Part shown: one piece after another, positions 27,268-36,101 of the stretch
How the letters are laid out: each line of letters opens with the position of its first letter
How positions within the stretch are numbered: position 1 is the stretch's first letter
NCBI GenBank assembly: GCA_025352695.1
Contig: JANXSK010000119.1
Span: 1 to 44,875 of the forward strand
DNA length: 44,875 bases
Origin: Ferruginibacter sp.
GTDB taxonomy: Bacteria; Bacteroidota; Bacteroidia; Chitinophagales; Chitinophagaceae
Direction: 5' to 3'
The notes under the pieces: model-generated
Database searches by the model: none
What the model saw: only the letters and a program-made list of their open reading frames with translations
Told to the model about the DNA's origin: nothing
Position numbers and translations under genes: made by a program

Positions 27268-27673
27268 TCAGCACATCTTCGTAAAACTTAGTGTAAGCGT
27301 TGCCGGACTATTATTTTTGATATCATCATCTTTCCCAAGGAAAGCGATCTTAATTATTCTGCTATCAGTATAATTAAATATTACCGGGTAATTTTTAATT
27401 TCATAAGTACCCGATCCGGGAGTTTTTGCTGCATTAAAGCAATCAATATATGCATGATACAGTTTGCCCAATGCTGCAATACTGGTTTCACTGCATTCAT
27501 TATATTGCCGGGCATACCCTTTGTCTTTTGGCCCTACTCAATGAAGGCTTTTATTTTAGGATATTTAAGTGCTTCATCAATTTATTTCTGCATTTCGGCA
27601 AGCGTGGCTGCTGTGCAAAAGCAGTATGTTGCAATAAAAAAAGAAACAGGAAAAATGAGAATTTTTTTTTGAT
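27268..27673 (-). pseudogene. Decayed exported-protein gene (chimeric remnant)
   Basis: At the 5' end the minus strand encodes a perfect signal peptide (KKKFSFFLFLFLLQHTAFAQQ), but the expected ATG is ATC (27673-27671). After a frameshift the text continues TLAEMQK, stop, IDEALKYPKIKAFIE, stop, GQKTKGMP, which resembles the mature N-terminus of the TPR protein at 28808-30946. The 3' part (27268-27471) aligns with the C-terminus of the 718-residue protein: PGSGTYEIKNYPVIFNYTDS and NNSPATLTLSF against PGGGTYTVKDFTLVCNYSDG and NISPATLTFSF. So it has a lost start, stops and frameshifts. It fills the 470-bp gap here. Confidence 0.7.
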
Positions 27674-27680
27674 GTTATTT

Positions 27681-28808
27681 TTATTTGTCAATCATAGCTT
27701 TTAACTGATCAACAGGAAATTTTTCTTCCAATTGTTTTTTAAAATCCTGGCAGGGAGCATTCTTATCCCAACTCCAGTATAATACTATTAGCTGGGGGAT
27801 GTATCGGGGCAGGTTCAATTTAAAATAATCAGGGTTGATGACCACCATCATACGGCCACCTTTTTCAACAGTTGTAAAACTCTGGAAGATGTTAGAACTG
27901 TTATTGATGATAGCAGGTTGCTGTAATTCCGTGCCACTTTCTTTACTTAATTCATCAGTAAAAGGTTTTAACATGCTGTTAAAATACGTTTCCATTTGCT
28001 GAATATTTTCGTCTTTGCGTTGCTGTGCTGTTTTATAATGATTAAGATAATCAGCTTTCCGCTGCTCTATCCTATTTAGTGGAGCATTTTTTAAAGCGTC
28101 TTCCAGCCCCTGCAGTTTTGCGGCCTCTTCGTCTGCATCTGATCTTACGGTTTGTTTATTTAGGAAATCCAACTGTAGTTTTTTGTCGGTTTCAATCTTT
28201 TCCTTCTTGGCTTGCAAAAATTGTAACCGCGAAACCGGTTTATAGGGTAATTGATTGTTACGGGTTATTAATACCGCCTTATTTTTTTGGGGAAATCCAG
28301 ATGGTTCATATAGTGGCAGGCCTTTCCATTCGCCAATTTTTTTGGGTAACCACCAGGCCTGTACGCCTTGTACATTTATCTCCGCCTTATCATATTGATC
28401 AGTCATCAACCATCCAAAACTGTTGATGTATACAAACGACCAGGTGCCTGTTTCATTACCCAACATTGGCTTGTGCAGGTTGCTGTTGCAATACCATGCC
28501 AGGAACAATGAATTGAGTTGATAAGTAACCGGCCCGTTGTTTACCAATGGTTTTCCTTCCATGGTTCTGTACCAATTTGCTTGTATTCCTTTGGGCTCGG
28601 GATAAGCAGTTTGAAATAATTTGTTGATAGCATCAATACGATTGTTAATCTGTGACTGGTTTTTATCAGCTCTCATATTGGCATCACTGGTTTTTTTCCA
28701 GTTGCCTTTTATCTTCATGAGGGTAGCGTCATCACAATTTTGATCCTGGGCTTTTGTATTACTGAAAAAGCATACGAAACAAAAAATAACAGTGGTAATT
28801 TTTTTCAT
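27681..28808 (-). CDS. Exported protein of unknown function
   Basis: The 375-residue protein has a signal peptide (MKKITTVIFCFVCFFSNTKAQ). It is followed by QNCDDATLMKIKGNWKK, a helical region, a W/Y-rich middle (WSFVYINSFGWLMTDQYDKA) and a Lys/Glu-rich coiled-coil-like stretch (about 215-275). The end has a Cys (WDKNAPCQDFKKQLEEKFP). No known motif was recognised. Its start codon overlaps the stop of the upstream TPR gene (TGATG), so the pair is translationally coupled. Confidence 0.6.
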   Translation of the reverse strand: MKKITTVIFCFVCFFSNTKAQDQNCDDATLMKIKGNWKKTSDANMRADKNQSQINNRIDAINKLFQTAYPEPKGIQANWYRTMEGKPLVNNGPVTYQLNSLFLAWYCNSNLHKPMLGNETGTWSFVYINSFGWLMTDQYDKAEINVQGVQAWWLPKKIGEWKGLPLYEPSGFPQKNKAVLITRNNQLPYKPVSRLQFLQAKKEKIETDKKLQLDFLNKQTVRSDADEEAAKLQGLEDALKNAPLNRIEQRKADYLNHYKTAQQRKDENIQQMETYFNSMLKPFTDELSKESGTELQQPAIINNSSNIFQSFTTVEKGGRMMVVINPDYFKLNLPRYIPQLIVLYWSWDKNAPCQDFKKQLEEKFPVDQLKAMIDK

Positions 28809-30946
28809 CAGTTATTAGTTTTATACATTTTCACATTCTTATTTTGCTGTACTTCCGGTGCCGGCCCAATCATTCCTTTAAACGGTCCTTCATTAAAATT
28901 CCAGCCCGAATTAATACCTACCATATACCCAATACCAGTTTCTTCTTTCACAATATCTTTTTTTCCTTTTACTCCTGTTCCCGCTTCGCCTTCAATGCCG
29001 GCAGAAGCTTTTGCATCAAACTTTAAACCGCCATCAGAAAATTTGTTATCGCCATCAAAACTTATAAAAAGCGATTCGCCTGCACCAGCGCTTACACCAG
29101 CTTTGATCGGGCCAGCTTTTACTTCGGCTTCAAGTGTAAGCCCAATACCAATACTAACGGTGGATTGATGTGTCTTAAAATCTTTCTCATAATTAAACAC
29201 AGCACCTTCGCCTGCTTTAAAAGAAAATTTTTCGCAGCTCAGTTCAAATTTTCCAACTATAAATGGAATTTCAATTTCCATCGGGCAGTCTATTTCTGGT
29301 ATTGCAATACTATCTTTAGCGGCAGCAGTAGTGGGTTTAAAATGACAAGGCTCAATAATTTTTGTATATCCAATTTTACCTAAGGTTACAAAATAGGTTA
29401 CAATGAGTTCGTAGTATTGTCTTCTAAAAGCATCATCACTTATGGGATGCAGGTTCAGGTAGTGCCAATAAATCAGTTGATCAAAATATTTTTTAAGCAC
29501 CACCTGGTTTTTTTCCTGCCAGTCTTCTGTAAGTAATGCAAATTGTGGTAAGTAATCATCAGCAAGTTCTTTATATGCTTTGCATTCTTCTCCATCAGGT
29601 ATGCAGCAGGAAGTATTTCCTTCTCCGCAACAACGCTCTTTTATTGCTTCCTTTTTTCTTGTGTCAAATCCTTTTTTTATTATTTCAAGTTTATCCCGGT
29701 ATTCTTTTTCAAGAGCGGCCAGGCGTTCATAATATTTTTTATCGTAGGATACAAGGTCTTTACTAAAAGCCGCCAAAAGATCTCTTGCCATGATGCCGCA
29801 ATACTCGTAAAAGGGTTGGGCAATAAATTCGTCTTTATTAACGATACGTGCCTTCCCCATCATTTCAGTAAGTTGTGGAACCATCGCAGCTAGTTTACCT
29901 CCATATACATTTGTTTGATTTTCTATCATTTCCCTAAAGGCTTTGTACTCTGCTTCTGCTTCAGCGGCATTGTTTGTAGAGGTACATTGTGCAGGCAACT
30001 TGTATTTATATTGATTAAAATATTCCGGGATCTTTACTCTTGGTTTTACAAAAGACATCAACTTTACATCCGGTTTTATTTTGCGAAGTTTAAGGCACGC
30101 AGGTTTGCTGTATCCACCTTTAATGGATTCTTCAAAATAACTAACCGCTTTTTCTATATGCCCTTTTGCTGCTTCAATTTGCCCGGCGGTATTATTAGCT
30201 TCGGGATTTTGAGGATCTGTTTTTATACAACGGCCCAGGTAATACATAGCAGTATCTGTTTCACCAAGGCCTGCATAAGCCTGGCCCAAATTATTTAATA
30301 CCATACTGCTACCCGGGTGCGATTGCAAAATATATTTCAATACTGGAATTGCCCTTTGCTCAATACCACCCATATTTAAAATGGCCGCACAATTATTTAA
30401 TAGTAAACCATCATCAGGATTATTGGCTGCTGCTTTTATGATAAGCAGCATTGATTCTTCCCTGTAATTCGTGTACCAGCCTGCTACTGCTGCATCTCCC
30501 ATCTTAGTTCCATTATTATTATATTTTGCAGCAATTGATTGCACAGATGCATTGATACCTGCTGGTAATTTTTTAACCAGTTGCGCATAAGTATCATTCA
30601 GAAAATTCACCAATTCTGCTCTTGTAAATATTTTCTGCGGCAGTGATGAAAGCATTGTAATATTCTTTATAGGAAATTTCCAGTTGTCAACATTTCCATA
30701 TTCACTTGGGTCTGGATATGCTGAAGCATTAGTTTTACCGGGCTGGTTTTTCATTGCATCACTCACCTTTTTTTGTTGATCCTGCAAACCTTTCAGCATC
30801 TTATTTACCGAAGTATCATTGCCATATTTTTTCATTTGCTCTAGTGCCTGTTTCATCATTTTGTCAAGGTCAGCTTGTGTTTGTTGTGCCGATACAAATT
30901 GCATTGATAAAAAAAATACTAACAAAATGTTACCAAACTTTTTCAT
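28808..30946 (-). CDS. Exported TPR protein with beta-rich C-terminus
   Basis: The 712-residue protein has a signal peptide (MKKFGNILLVFFLSMQFVSAQ). A charged helical segment follows (LDKMMKQALEQMKKYG), then TPR repeats at about 165-290 (LLLNNCAAILNMGGIEQRA, VLNNLGQAYAGLGETDTAMY, NTAGQIEAAKGHIEKAVSYF). A Cys-rich patch (RCCGEGNTSCCIPDGEECK, ~435) could bind metal or form disulfides. The last 150 residues are Gly-rich beta strands (GIGLTLEAEVKAGPIKAGVS...). The start overlaps the stop of the broken Hcp-like gene (TTATGA) and the end overlaps the next gene, so it lies in a tight operon. Role unknown. Confidence 0.7.
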   Translation of the reverse strand: MKKFGNILLVFFLSMQFVSAQQTQADLDKMMKQALEQMKKYGNDTSVNKMLKGLQDQQKKVSDAMKNQPGKTNASAYPDPSEYGNVDNWKFPIKNITMLSSLPQKIFTRAELVNFLNDTYAQLVKKLPAGINASVQSIAAKYNNNGTKMGDAAVAGWYTNYREESMLLIIKAAANNPDDGLLLNNCAAILNMGGIEQRAIPVLKYILQSHPGSSMVLNNLGQAYAGLGETDTAMYYLGRCIKTDPQNPEANNTAGQIEAAKGHIEKAVSYFEESIKGGYSKPACLKLRKIKPDVKLMSFVKPRVKIPEYFNQYKYKLPAQCTSTNNAAEAEAEYKAFREMIENQTNVYGGKLAAMVPQLTEMMGKARIVNKDEFIAQPFYEYCGIMARDLLAAFSKDLVSYDKKYYERLAALEKEYRDKLEIIKKGFDTRKKEAIKERCCGEGNTSCCIPDGEECKAYKELADDYLPQFALLTEDWQEKNQVVLKKYFDQLIYWHYLNLHPISDDAFRRQYYELIVTYFVTLGKIGYTKIIEPCHFKPTTAAAKDSIAIPEIDCPMEIEIPFIVGKFELSCEKFSFKAGEGAVFNYEKDFKTHQSTVSIGIGLTLEAEVKAGPIKAGVSAGAGESLFISFDGDNKFSDGGLKFDAKASAGIEGEAGTGVKGKKDIVKEETGIGYMVGINSGWNFNEGPFKGMIGPAPEVQQNKNVKMYKTNN

Positions 30947-31966
30947 AATTGTATTATTGTGTCTGTAGCACTTAATCCTACATTAGTGAGTTCGAATGTT
31001 TGTGCCGTTACCATTATCGTGTCTATAAATCCTTTTTGTCCCTCCGCAAAGGATTGCTTAAAACTTGTTATAGCCATTTGCTGTAGTAGCTTTGTAAAAT
31101 TGCACACTTGCTGGGTCGGTAGTTTTCTGAAACATAACAGGTAAGTGCTGCCGCTTGCCAGAAGATTGTCCCGTTGCCAGGTCTCTTGGAGAAGTCATTT
31201 CCATTTCAAATCCAATTACTTCCATCCAGGTGGTATTATTTTCATCGGCAAACTAGCCTTGTATTTTTCCAGTCACAGTAATGAATACACGCTGACCGGA
31301 ATTATCAACCTTTGCACCGGGAATAAAAAGAGATGAGTTAACAGGTGGTGGTGCAATGGTATTGTTATTAACTTCCGAACCAATAGCAATATTATACCCG
31401 GTTGCAATTTCCATTGATTTGCCATTGTTATTACTAACAAACCATTTACCAGCCGATTCATCATACTTAATTTTTGTTTCAGCGGCATTTACAAGGCCGC
31501 CTCGTATATTGGGCGCCAAATTTTGAAAAAATCGAAATTTCGCTTCGGGGTTTCCATTAAGGCCTGCGTGATCGATATAAGAAATATTCTTCACCAGGTT
31601 TTCCTTAGTTACAATATGCACAAAATCTTTACCATCAGCTGCAGTATAATATTGTACATTGAATTGAGACCCCACCGGCATTGTGCTGTTATCGGTATTC
31701 AGCACACTCCATTGCTTGCCATTGTAATAAGCACAAATGGGATACGGGTCAAGGTTAATGCCATTAACTTCTGCCGTAGTAATAAAAATAATAGCAGTAG
31801 AATTGGCGTTAAGCTCAGGATTATCAAACAAAGCGCAGGTTCCCTTGCAGTAATTATTGGCCTTGCTGCTGGTAACAGTAAATTTTTTTTGTGCTATGCT
31901 GCTTAATGCAACCAGGGATATAAAAGCAAAAAGTGCTGTTGTTTTGTAAACAAATTCTTGTTGCAT
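30943..31966 (-). pseudogene. Hcp-like (T6SS tube protein family) exported protein, interrupted
   Basis: The first 237 codons form an exported protein (signal peptide up to SSIAQ) with two related beta modules (STAIIFITTAEVNG...PVGSQFNVQYY and NISYIDHAGLNGNPEAKF...). The frame stops at an in-frame TAG (31253-31255). The same frame then continues with TSPRDLATGQSSGKRQHLPV, the signature of Hcp-family proteins. After a one-base shift it reads AITSFKQSFAEGQKGF and IDTIMVTAQTFELTN, and its stop overlaps the next ATG. So one ancestral gene of about 340 codons carries a nonsense codon, a frameshift and probably a small deletion. Sequencing error is possible but would need two events. Confidence 0.7.
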
Positions 31967-31994
31967 ATATTAATTTATAAAGCTGAAATAAAAT

Positions 31995-32525
31995 TTAATA
32001 CGAAGCATCTTTGTAATTATTTGCAGGATTAGGATCAGGGCTATCGCTGTAAGCGTACGCACCTACCTTATTTCCATATTTCGATTTGGTGAACGTAAAT
32101 TCTACGGTTACATCCTGGCCTACAGCCATGTGGCCAATAGTAAAAATAATGTTCCCTGCAAAAGTCTGTGTGGCCGTAACTGATGGGTCAAGCTTTGCAT
32201 TTGATGGCATGTTTACAACAGCAACTTCAACAGGCAACACCACTACCATCATTGTTCCCCATGCATCGTCATCGTTTTCATTATGAATAGTAATAGTGCA
32301 TTTTAAATTGTCATCAACAGCCTGCACCACTTTTTCCTGCGGTTTATTGATGTTGTTTGTACCTCTCGATACTTTTTTAAACGCCCCTGCAGTTATAGTT
32401 ACAGATGTAACACTTACATCAGCCTGCCATCTTGCCTGGGCAAAACTATTATTGGCTACAAGCAAGGTGAGGAAGACAAGAATAAGATTGAAAGTAAACA
32501 GGTTTGTGCTGTTAAATTTTTTCAT
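31995..32525 (-). CDS. Exported DUF11/CARDB-like beta-sandwich protein
   Basis: The 176-residue protein has a signal peptide (ending VANNSFAQ) and a single Ig-like domain. The pattern DVSVTSVTITAG...LKCTITIHNENDDDAWGTMM...FTIGHMAVGQDVTVEFTFT...YSDSPDPNPANNY is that of DUF11-type repeats, usually found in surface or secreted proteins. It lies 28 bases before the Hcp-like gene on the same strand, so probably in the same operon. A structural or binding role is inferred. Confidence 0.75.
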   Translation of the reverse strand: MKKFNSTNLFTFNLILVFLTLLVANNSFAQARWQADVSVTSVTITAGAFKKVSRGTNNINKPQEKVVQAVDDNLKCTITIHNENDDDAWGTMMVVVLPVEVAVVNMPSNAKLDPSVTATQTFAGNIIFTIGHMAVGQDVTVEFTFTKSKYGNKVGAYAYSDSPDPNPANNYKDASY

Positions 32526-32562
32526 TGTTATTTTTTAAAATTGTTTCCGAAAATATCGTCCC

Positions 32563-32761
32563 CTATTTTATCGGGACTTCTACAAAATTTATTGTCGTAT
32601 CAGATTTGGATGGTGTTAAAACCGGTGCCTTTTTACAAGTCTTTTGTACAATTGCAACTCCTATACTTCAACCCAGAAGTAACTTACAATACAGAACCTT
32701 AAACACATTCCAGGTTTTACAGGAACAGTATAAGAAGCACGAAAACCTATTTGGGTACTAA
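32563..32761 (-). pseudogene. Possible coding remnant in the spacer
   Basis: On the minus strand one frame reads GFRASYTVPVKPGMC and, after a one-base shift, another reads GVAIVQKTCKKAPVLTPSKS and TTINFVEVPIK, then stop. The wording looks like protein but no family is recognised and there is no start or signal peptide. It is the only content of the 254-bp space 32526-32779. Chance open frames are possible. Confidence 0.25.
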
Positions 32762-32779
32762 AAATTTGAGTAAGCTCCT

Positions 32780-33268
32780 TCAAACTTTTTTATTTAAAAG
32801 TGGTTCACAAAAAGCCAGCACAGGTATACCAATACCTTTTGTATCTCTGTAGTTTTCGGGTGTTGTTTGTGTGCCCCAAAAAATATTACTAGTACTGCCT
32901 TTTTCTTCAATCTCAAGTTTTAAACCTTGTCTGCTGTCTTTAAAAAACAGGAGAAATTTCCCCGATCTTACCATTCCATAATTATGATAACTGATTTCTA
33001 ATTTACAAATTTTAGCATAAAAGCTATTTTGCAAATATTCATTTTTCCCTTTCGACATTTTCATGGCGATACACCTACCCTGGATGACTGTTCCGTACGG
33101 AGTCGTAATATTTTCCTTATCAAGCAAAGCTTTTGCGGCTTTCGCAAGAATATCTTTTGCGATTACATTCTGGGCTTTTGTATTAGGTATTAGTTGTAAC
33201 AAAAAACAAAAGTATGGATGCAAGAATCAGCATTAAAAAAATTTGATTTGATCTGTTATTTTTTTCAT
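32780..33268 (-). pseudogene. Small exported protein gene with disrupted signal peptide
   Basis: From the mature end (NTKAQNVIAKDILAKAAKAL) to EPLLNKKV the frame is open and looks like a small secreted domain of unknown family. The start region is damaged. The ATG at 33268 opens MKKITDQIKFF and then hits stops. A one-base gain in the T7 run and a one-base loss in the T6 run would restore a perfect signal peptide (MKKITDQIKFFLMLILASIL and onward to NTKAQ). The TTG at 33223 inside this region is not a credible start. It is the first gene after the operator at 33292-33376. Confidence 0.6.
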
Positions 33269-33291
33269 AATATTTTTTGATTAATAAAAAC

Positions 33292-33376
33292 CAAATATAA
33301 ATAAGCTAAAATTTTTACTAATCACCCGAAACAGTGATTCATTAAGCATTTGGCAATAATCACCTTAAACTGGTAT
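33292..33376. promoter_or_regulatory. Composite operator/promoter, copy 3, in the divergent region of the kinase operon
   Basis: A full -7 box on the minus strand (TATATTTG, 33299-33292), 21 bp, near-palindrome A (ATCACCCGAAACAGTGAT, 33321-33338), 20 bp, and B (ATCACCTTAAACTGGTAT, 33359-33376); the centre spacing is 38 bp. The minus-strand promoter leads into the long exported-protein operon starting at 33268. B also lies about 40 bases before the kinase gene on the + strand, where a weak box (ATTCTTTG, 33386-33393) could be its -7. One site could therefore serve both directions. Confidence 0.68.
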
Positions 33377-33408
33377 TTTAAAATGATTCTTTGCTTTTGT
33401 GAAGTAGA

Positions 33409-35475
33409 ATGATAACCTTTATGAAGTATAAGTGGCTGTCAACTTTTATGAAATTTTTATTACGATATTTTTTTCTATTATCAATATGTCTTGCCAGCGC
33501 AGAACAAGCGTTGACGCAAACGCATAATATAGATAGCCTTGAACATGCCCTTCAGCAGCCAGCCGAAGATTCAGTGAGGGTATTTACTTTTCTTCAATTA
33601 GCCAGCCAATGCTTTAATTATGATTCCGTAAAAGCATTGCACTACCTGGATGAAGGATATATTCTTGCAAAAAAAATGAAATGGGATTATGCCACTGGCG
33701 AGTATTACAATAATAAAGCCATTACAAAACAGTATGGCAACGCAAATGCGGATGTGGCCAGCTTACTTTTTGATACAGCTATCATGTATTATCAAAAAGC
33801 AATTGATGCAAACCGAAATAAAAAAGAAGTATCGAATGCCAGGCTCTCCATTGCTACCTGTAAAGGGCAACAGGGAGATCTGCTATCTGAAAAACAAAAA
33901 ACTGAAGAAGCTATTACCGCCTATATAGAAGCATTGGAAGCCTGGAAAAATTCAGACGATCCACAGAAACAAATTGCCATTGCAACTTATTATAGTAAAA
34001 TATCAACTATCTATTATAAACTTAGCCAATTTGATAAAGCATTAGAGTATGATAAGCTTTCACTATCTATTTTTATGGCTGTCTCAAATGAAGAAGGTAT
34101 GGCCTGGACATTAGTTTATCTATGTGACGATTTTAAAGCGCTGAAACAAATAGACTCCAGCCTGCTTTACCTGCAGAAAGCAAAACCAATAGTAGAACAA
34201 CTAAACAATCACCGGCTAAATATACAGTACTATAATAAATTGGGAGAAATCAACAGACAAAAAGAAGAGTACCATGCCGCCATTGGTTATTATGAAAAAA
34301 CAGTAGCGGAAGCAAAATTTACAAATGACAATTACCAGGTGCAATCTAACCATAGATTGATTGCTGTTTGTTATATAAGGCTTGGCGAATATGTTACAGC
34401 CCGCAAGTATTTATTAATGGCATTACCCATTGCTATAACTAACAATTACGTAAAAGATAAAATGTATATTTTTCAGTCATTGACAACTGTGGAAGAAAAA
34501 ACAAATCATATAGCAGCAGCTTATAACTATTTGAAACAATCAGTTGCATTAAGTGATAATATTAAAGAAGAGAGTACAAAAAAATCAGTAACCGAAATTG
34601 AAAATAAATACCAGGCTGCTGAAAAATCAAAAGAAATAATACAGTTAAATGCCGATAAACAAATTCAATCTTTATCTATCAAACAAAAATCGACACTTAA
34701 TTATTTTTTAATTAGCTCGCTTGCTGCTTTAATGATAGTTGGGTTTTTGGGTTATCGTAATCTTCGTCACCGGCACCAGTTGTCGAAACAGCAGGATCAA
34801 ATACAACAGCAACAAATTAGTGAATTGGAAAAAGATAAACAATTGGTGGCCGTTGATTATATGCTGAAGGGGCAGGAAGATGAAAGAAGCCGCCTTGCTA
34901 AAGATTTGCATGATGGTTTGGGTGGTTTATTATCAGGCGTAAAATTTTCCCTAAGAAATATGAAAGACAATTTAGTTATAACTCCGGATAATATGGCCGT
35001 GTTTGAACGGTCATTAGATATGCTTGATACTTCTATCAGAGAATTGCGGCGGGTGGCGCATAATATGATGCCAGAAATGCTTACTAAATTCGGATTAGAT
35101 GAAGCATTGAAAGAATATTGCAATACAATAAATGCTACCAATTTATTATCGGTAAAATACCAATCTATGGGGATGGATACGAGGTTGGAAAAATCAGCGG
35201 AAATTATTATCTACCGTATCATACAGGAGTTGCTGAATAATATATTGAAACATGCCACAGCCACAGAAACAATGGTACAGCTAATAAAAGAAGAAGGGCG
35301 TTTTAGTATTATTGTAGAAGATAATGGAAAAGGATTTGATACTGCATTATTAAAAACTAACAAAGGGGCCGGACTTACCAGTATACAATCGAGGGTAAAT
35401 TATTTAAAAGGCCAGTTAGATATTCACTCAGAAGCAGGTAAAGGAACTTTGGTAAATATTGAATTTAACTTATAA
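33409..35475 (+). CDS. TPR sensor histidine kinase (HisKA_3/NarX-like)
   Basis: The 688-residue protein has a signal sequence; starts at 33421 or 33448 (MKFLLRYFFLLSICLASA) are also possible. The periplasmic part is about 350 residues of TPR helices (FDKALEYDKLSLSI, YHAAIGYYEKTVAEA, EYVTARKYLLMALP) and then a coiled coil. One membrane helix (YFLISSLAALMIVGFLGY, ~430) precedes a second coiled coil. The dimerisation/phosphotransfer helix has His501 in DERSRLAKDLHDGLGG. The ATPase domain has ELLNNILKHA, EDNGKGFD and GAGLTSIQSRV. The response regulator gene follows after two bases. It probably senses an envelope signal. Confidence 0.9.
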   Translation: MITFMKYKWLSTFMKFLLRYFFLLSICLASAEQALTQTHNIDSLEHALQQPAEDSVRVFTFLQLASQCFNYDSVKALHYLDEGYILAKKMKWDYATGEYYNNKAITKQYGNANADVASLLFDTAIMYYQKAIDANRNKKEVSNARLSIATCKGQQGDLLSEKQKTEEAITAYIEALEAWKNSDDPQKQIAIATYYSKISTIYYKLSQFDKALEYDKLSLSIFMAVSNEEGMAWTLVYLCDDFKALKQIDSSLLYLQKAKPIVEQLNNHRLNIQYYNKLGEINRQKEEYHAAIGYYEKTVAEAKFTNDNYQVQSNHRLIAVCYIRLGEYVTARKYLLMALPIAITNNYVKDKMYIFQSLTTVEEKTNHIAAAYNYLKQSVALSDNIKEESTKKSVTEIENKYQAAEKSKEIIQLNADKQIQSLSIKQKSTLNYFLISSLAALMIVGFLGYRNLRHRHQLSKQQDQIQQQQISELEKDKQLVAVDYMLKGQEDERSRLAKDLHDGLGGLLSGVKFSLRNMKDNLVITPDNMAVFERSLDMLDTSIRELRRVAHNMMPEMLTKFGLDEALKEYCNTINATNLLSVKYQSMGMDTRLEKSAEIIIYRIIQELLNNILKHATATETMVQLIKEEGRFSIIVEDNGKGFDTALLKTNKGAGLTSIQSRVNYLKGQLDIHSEAGKGTLVNIEFNL

Positions 35476-35477
35476 TT

Positions 35478-36101
35478 ATGATACGGGTATTTATTGTAGA
35501 TGATCATCCTGTTGTTATAGAAGGAATCCATTCTTTATTGCAAAATGAAAAAGATATTGCTTGGGTTGGGCAGGCAAAGAATGCCCAATCGTGCCTGGGA
35601 TTTTTTGTTAATAACACTGCTGATGTTGTGTTGATGGATATCAGCATGCCAGGTATGGACGGGGTAGAATTATGTGGAATAATGAAAGAAAAATATCCCG
35701 GTATAATGATATTGGGGCTTAGCACATTTAACCAGGGCCTGTATATAAAAAAAATAATAGAGAACGGTGCATCTGGCTATATATTAAAAAATTCATCCAA
35801 AGAGGAATTGATAAAAGCAATACATGAAGTGCATGCTGGATATATTTATTTTAGCGGAGAAGCTGGAATGGCATTGCAGGAATATCAAAAATCACTAGGC
35901 AGAGAACTGCCGGTATTAACTGCAAGAGAAAAAGAAGTGTTGGCATTAATTGCCGAAGGTTATACCAATCCGCAAATTGCAGAAAAAATTTTCCTAAGTC
36001 CTTTTACCGTAGATAGCCATCGCAAAAATTTATTGGCAAAACTTGGTGTAAAAAATACTGCCAGCCTGATACGCCTGGCAGTAGAAAGAAAAATGATATA
36101 A
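35478..36101 (+). CDS. LuxR/NarL-type response regulator
   Basis: The 207-residue protein has a receiver domain with the acidic pocket (Asp8, Asp9) and the phosphorylation site Asp54 in VLMDISMPGMDG. The switch Lys is in GYILKNSSKEE. The C-terminal LuxR helix-turn-helix (about 143-207) reads LTAREKEVLALIAEGYTNPQIAEKI then LSPFTVDSHRKNLLAKLG. It is the cognate partner of the TPR kinase. I infer that it binds the three ATCACC...GTGAT elements, which suit a dimer of this class. The 230 bp after it hold no other gene. Confidence 0.92.
   Translation: MIRVFIVDDHPVVIEGIHSLLQNEKDIAWVGQAKNAQSCLGFFVNNTADVVLMDISMPGMDGVELCGIMKEKYPGIMILGLSTFNQGLYIKKIIENGASGYILKNSSKEELIKAIHEVHAGYIYFSGEAGMALQEYQKSLGRELPVLTAREKEVLALIAEGYTNPQIAEKIFLSPFTVDSHRKNLLAKLGVKNTASLIRLAVERKMI

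Noticed and set aside
30943..31966. A type VI secretion system locus
   Set aside because: Only one degenerate Hcp-like gene is present; no sheath, baseplate, ClpV or VgrG gene occurs in the window.
33181..33223. TTG at 33223 as start of the small exported protein
   Set aside because: It lies inside a disrupted signal peptide and would give an N-terminus that cannot direct export; the ATG at 33268 in the same frame is the ancestral start.
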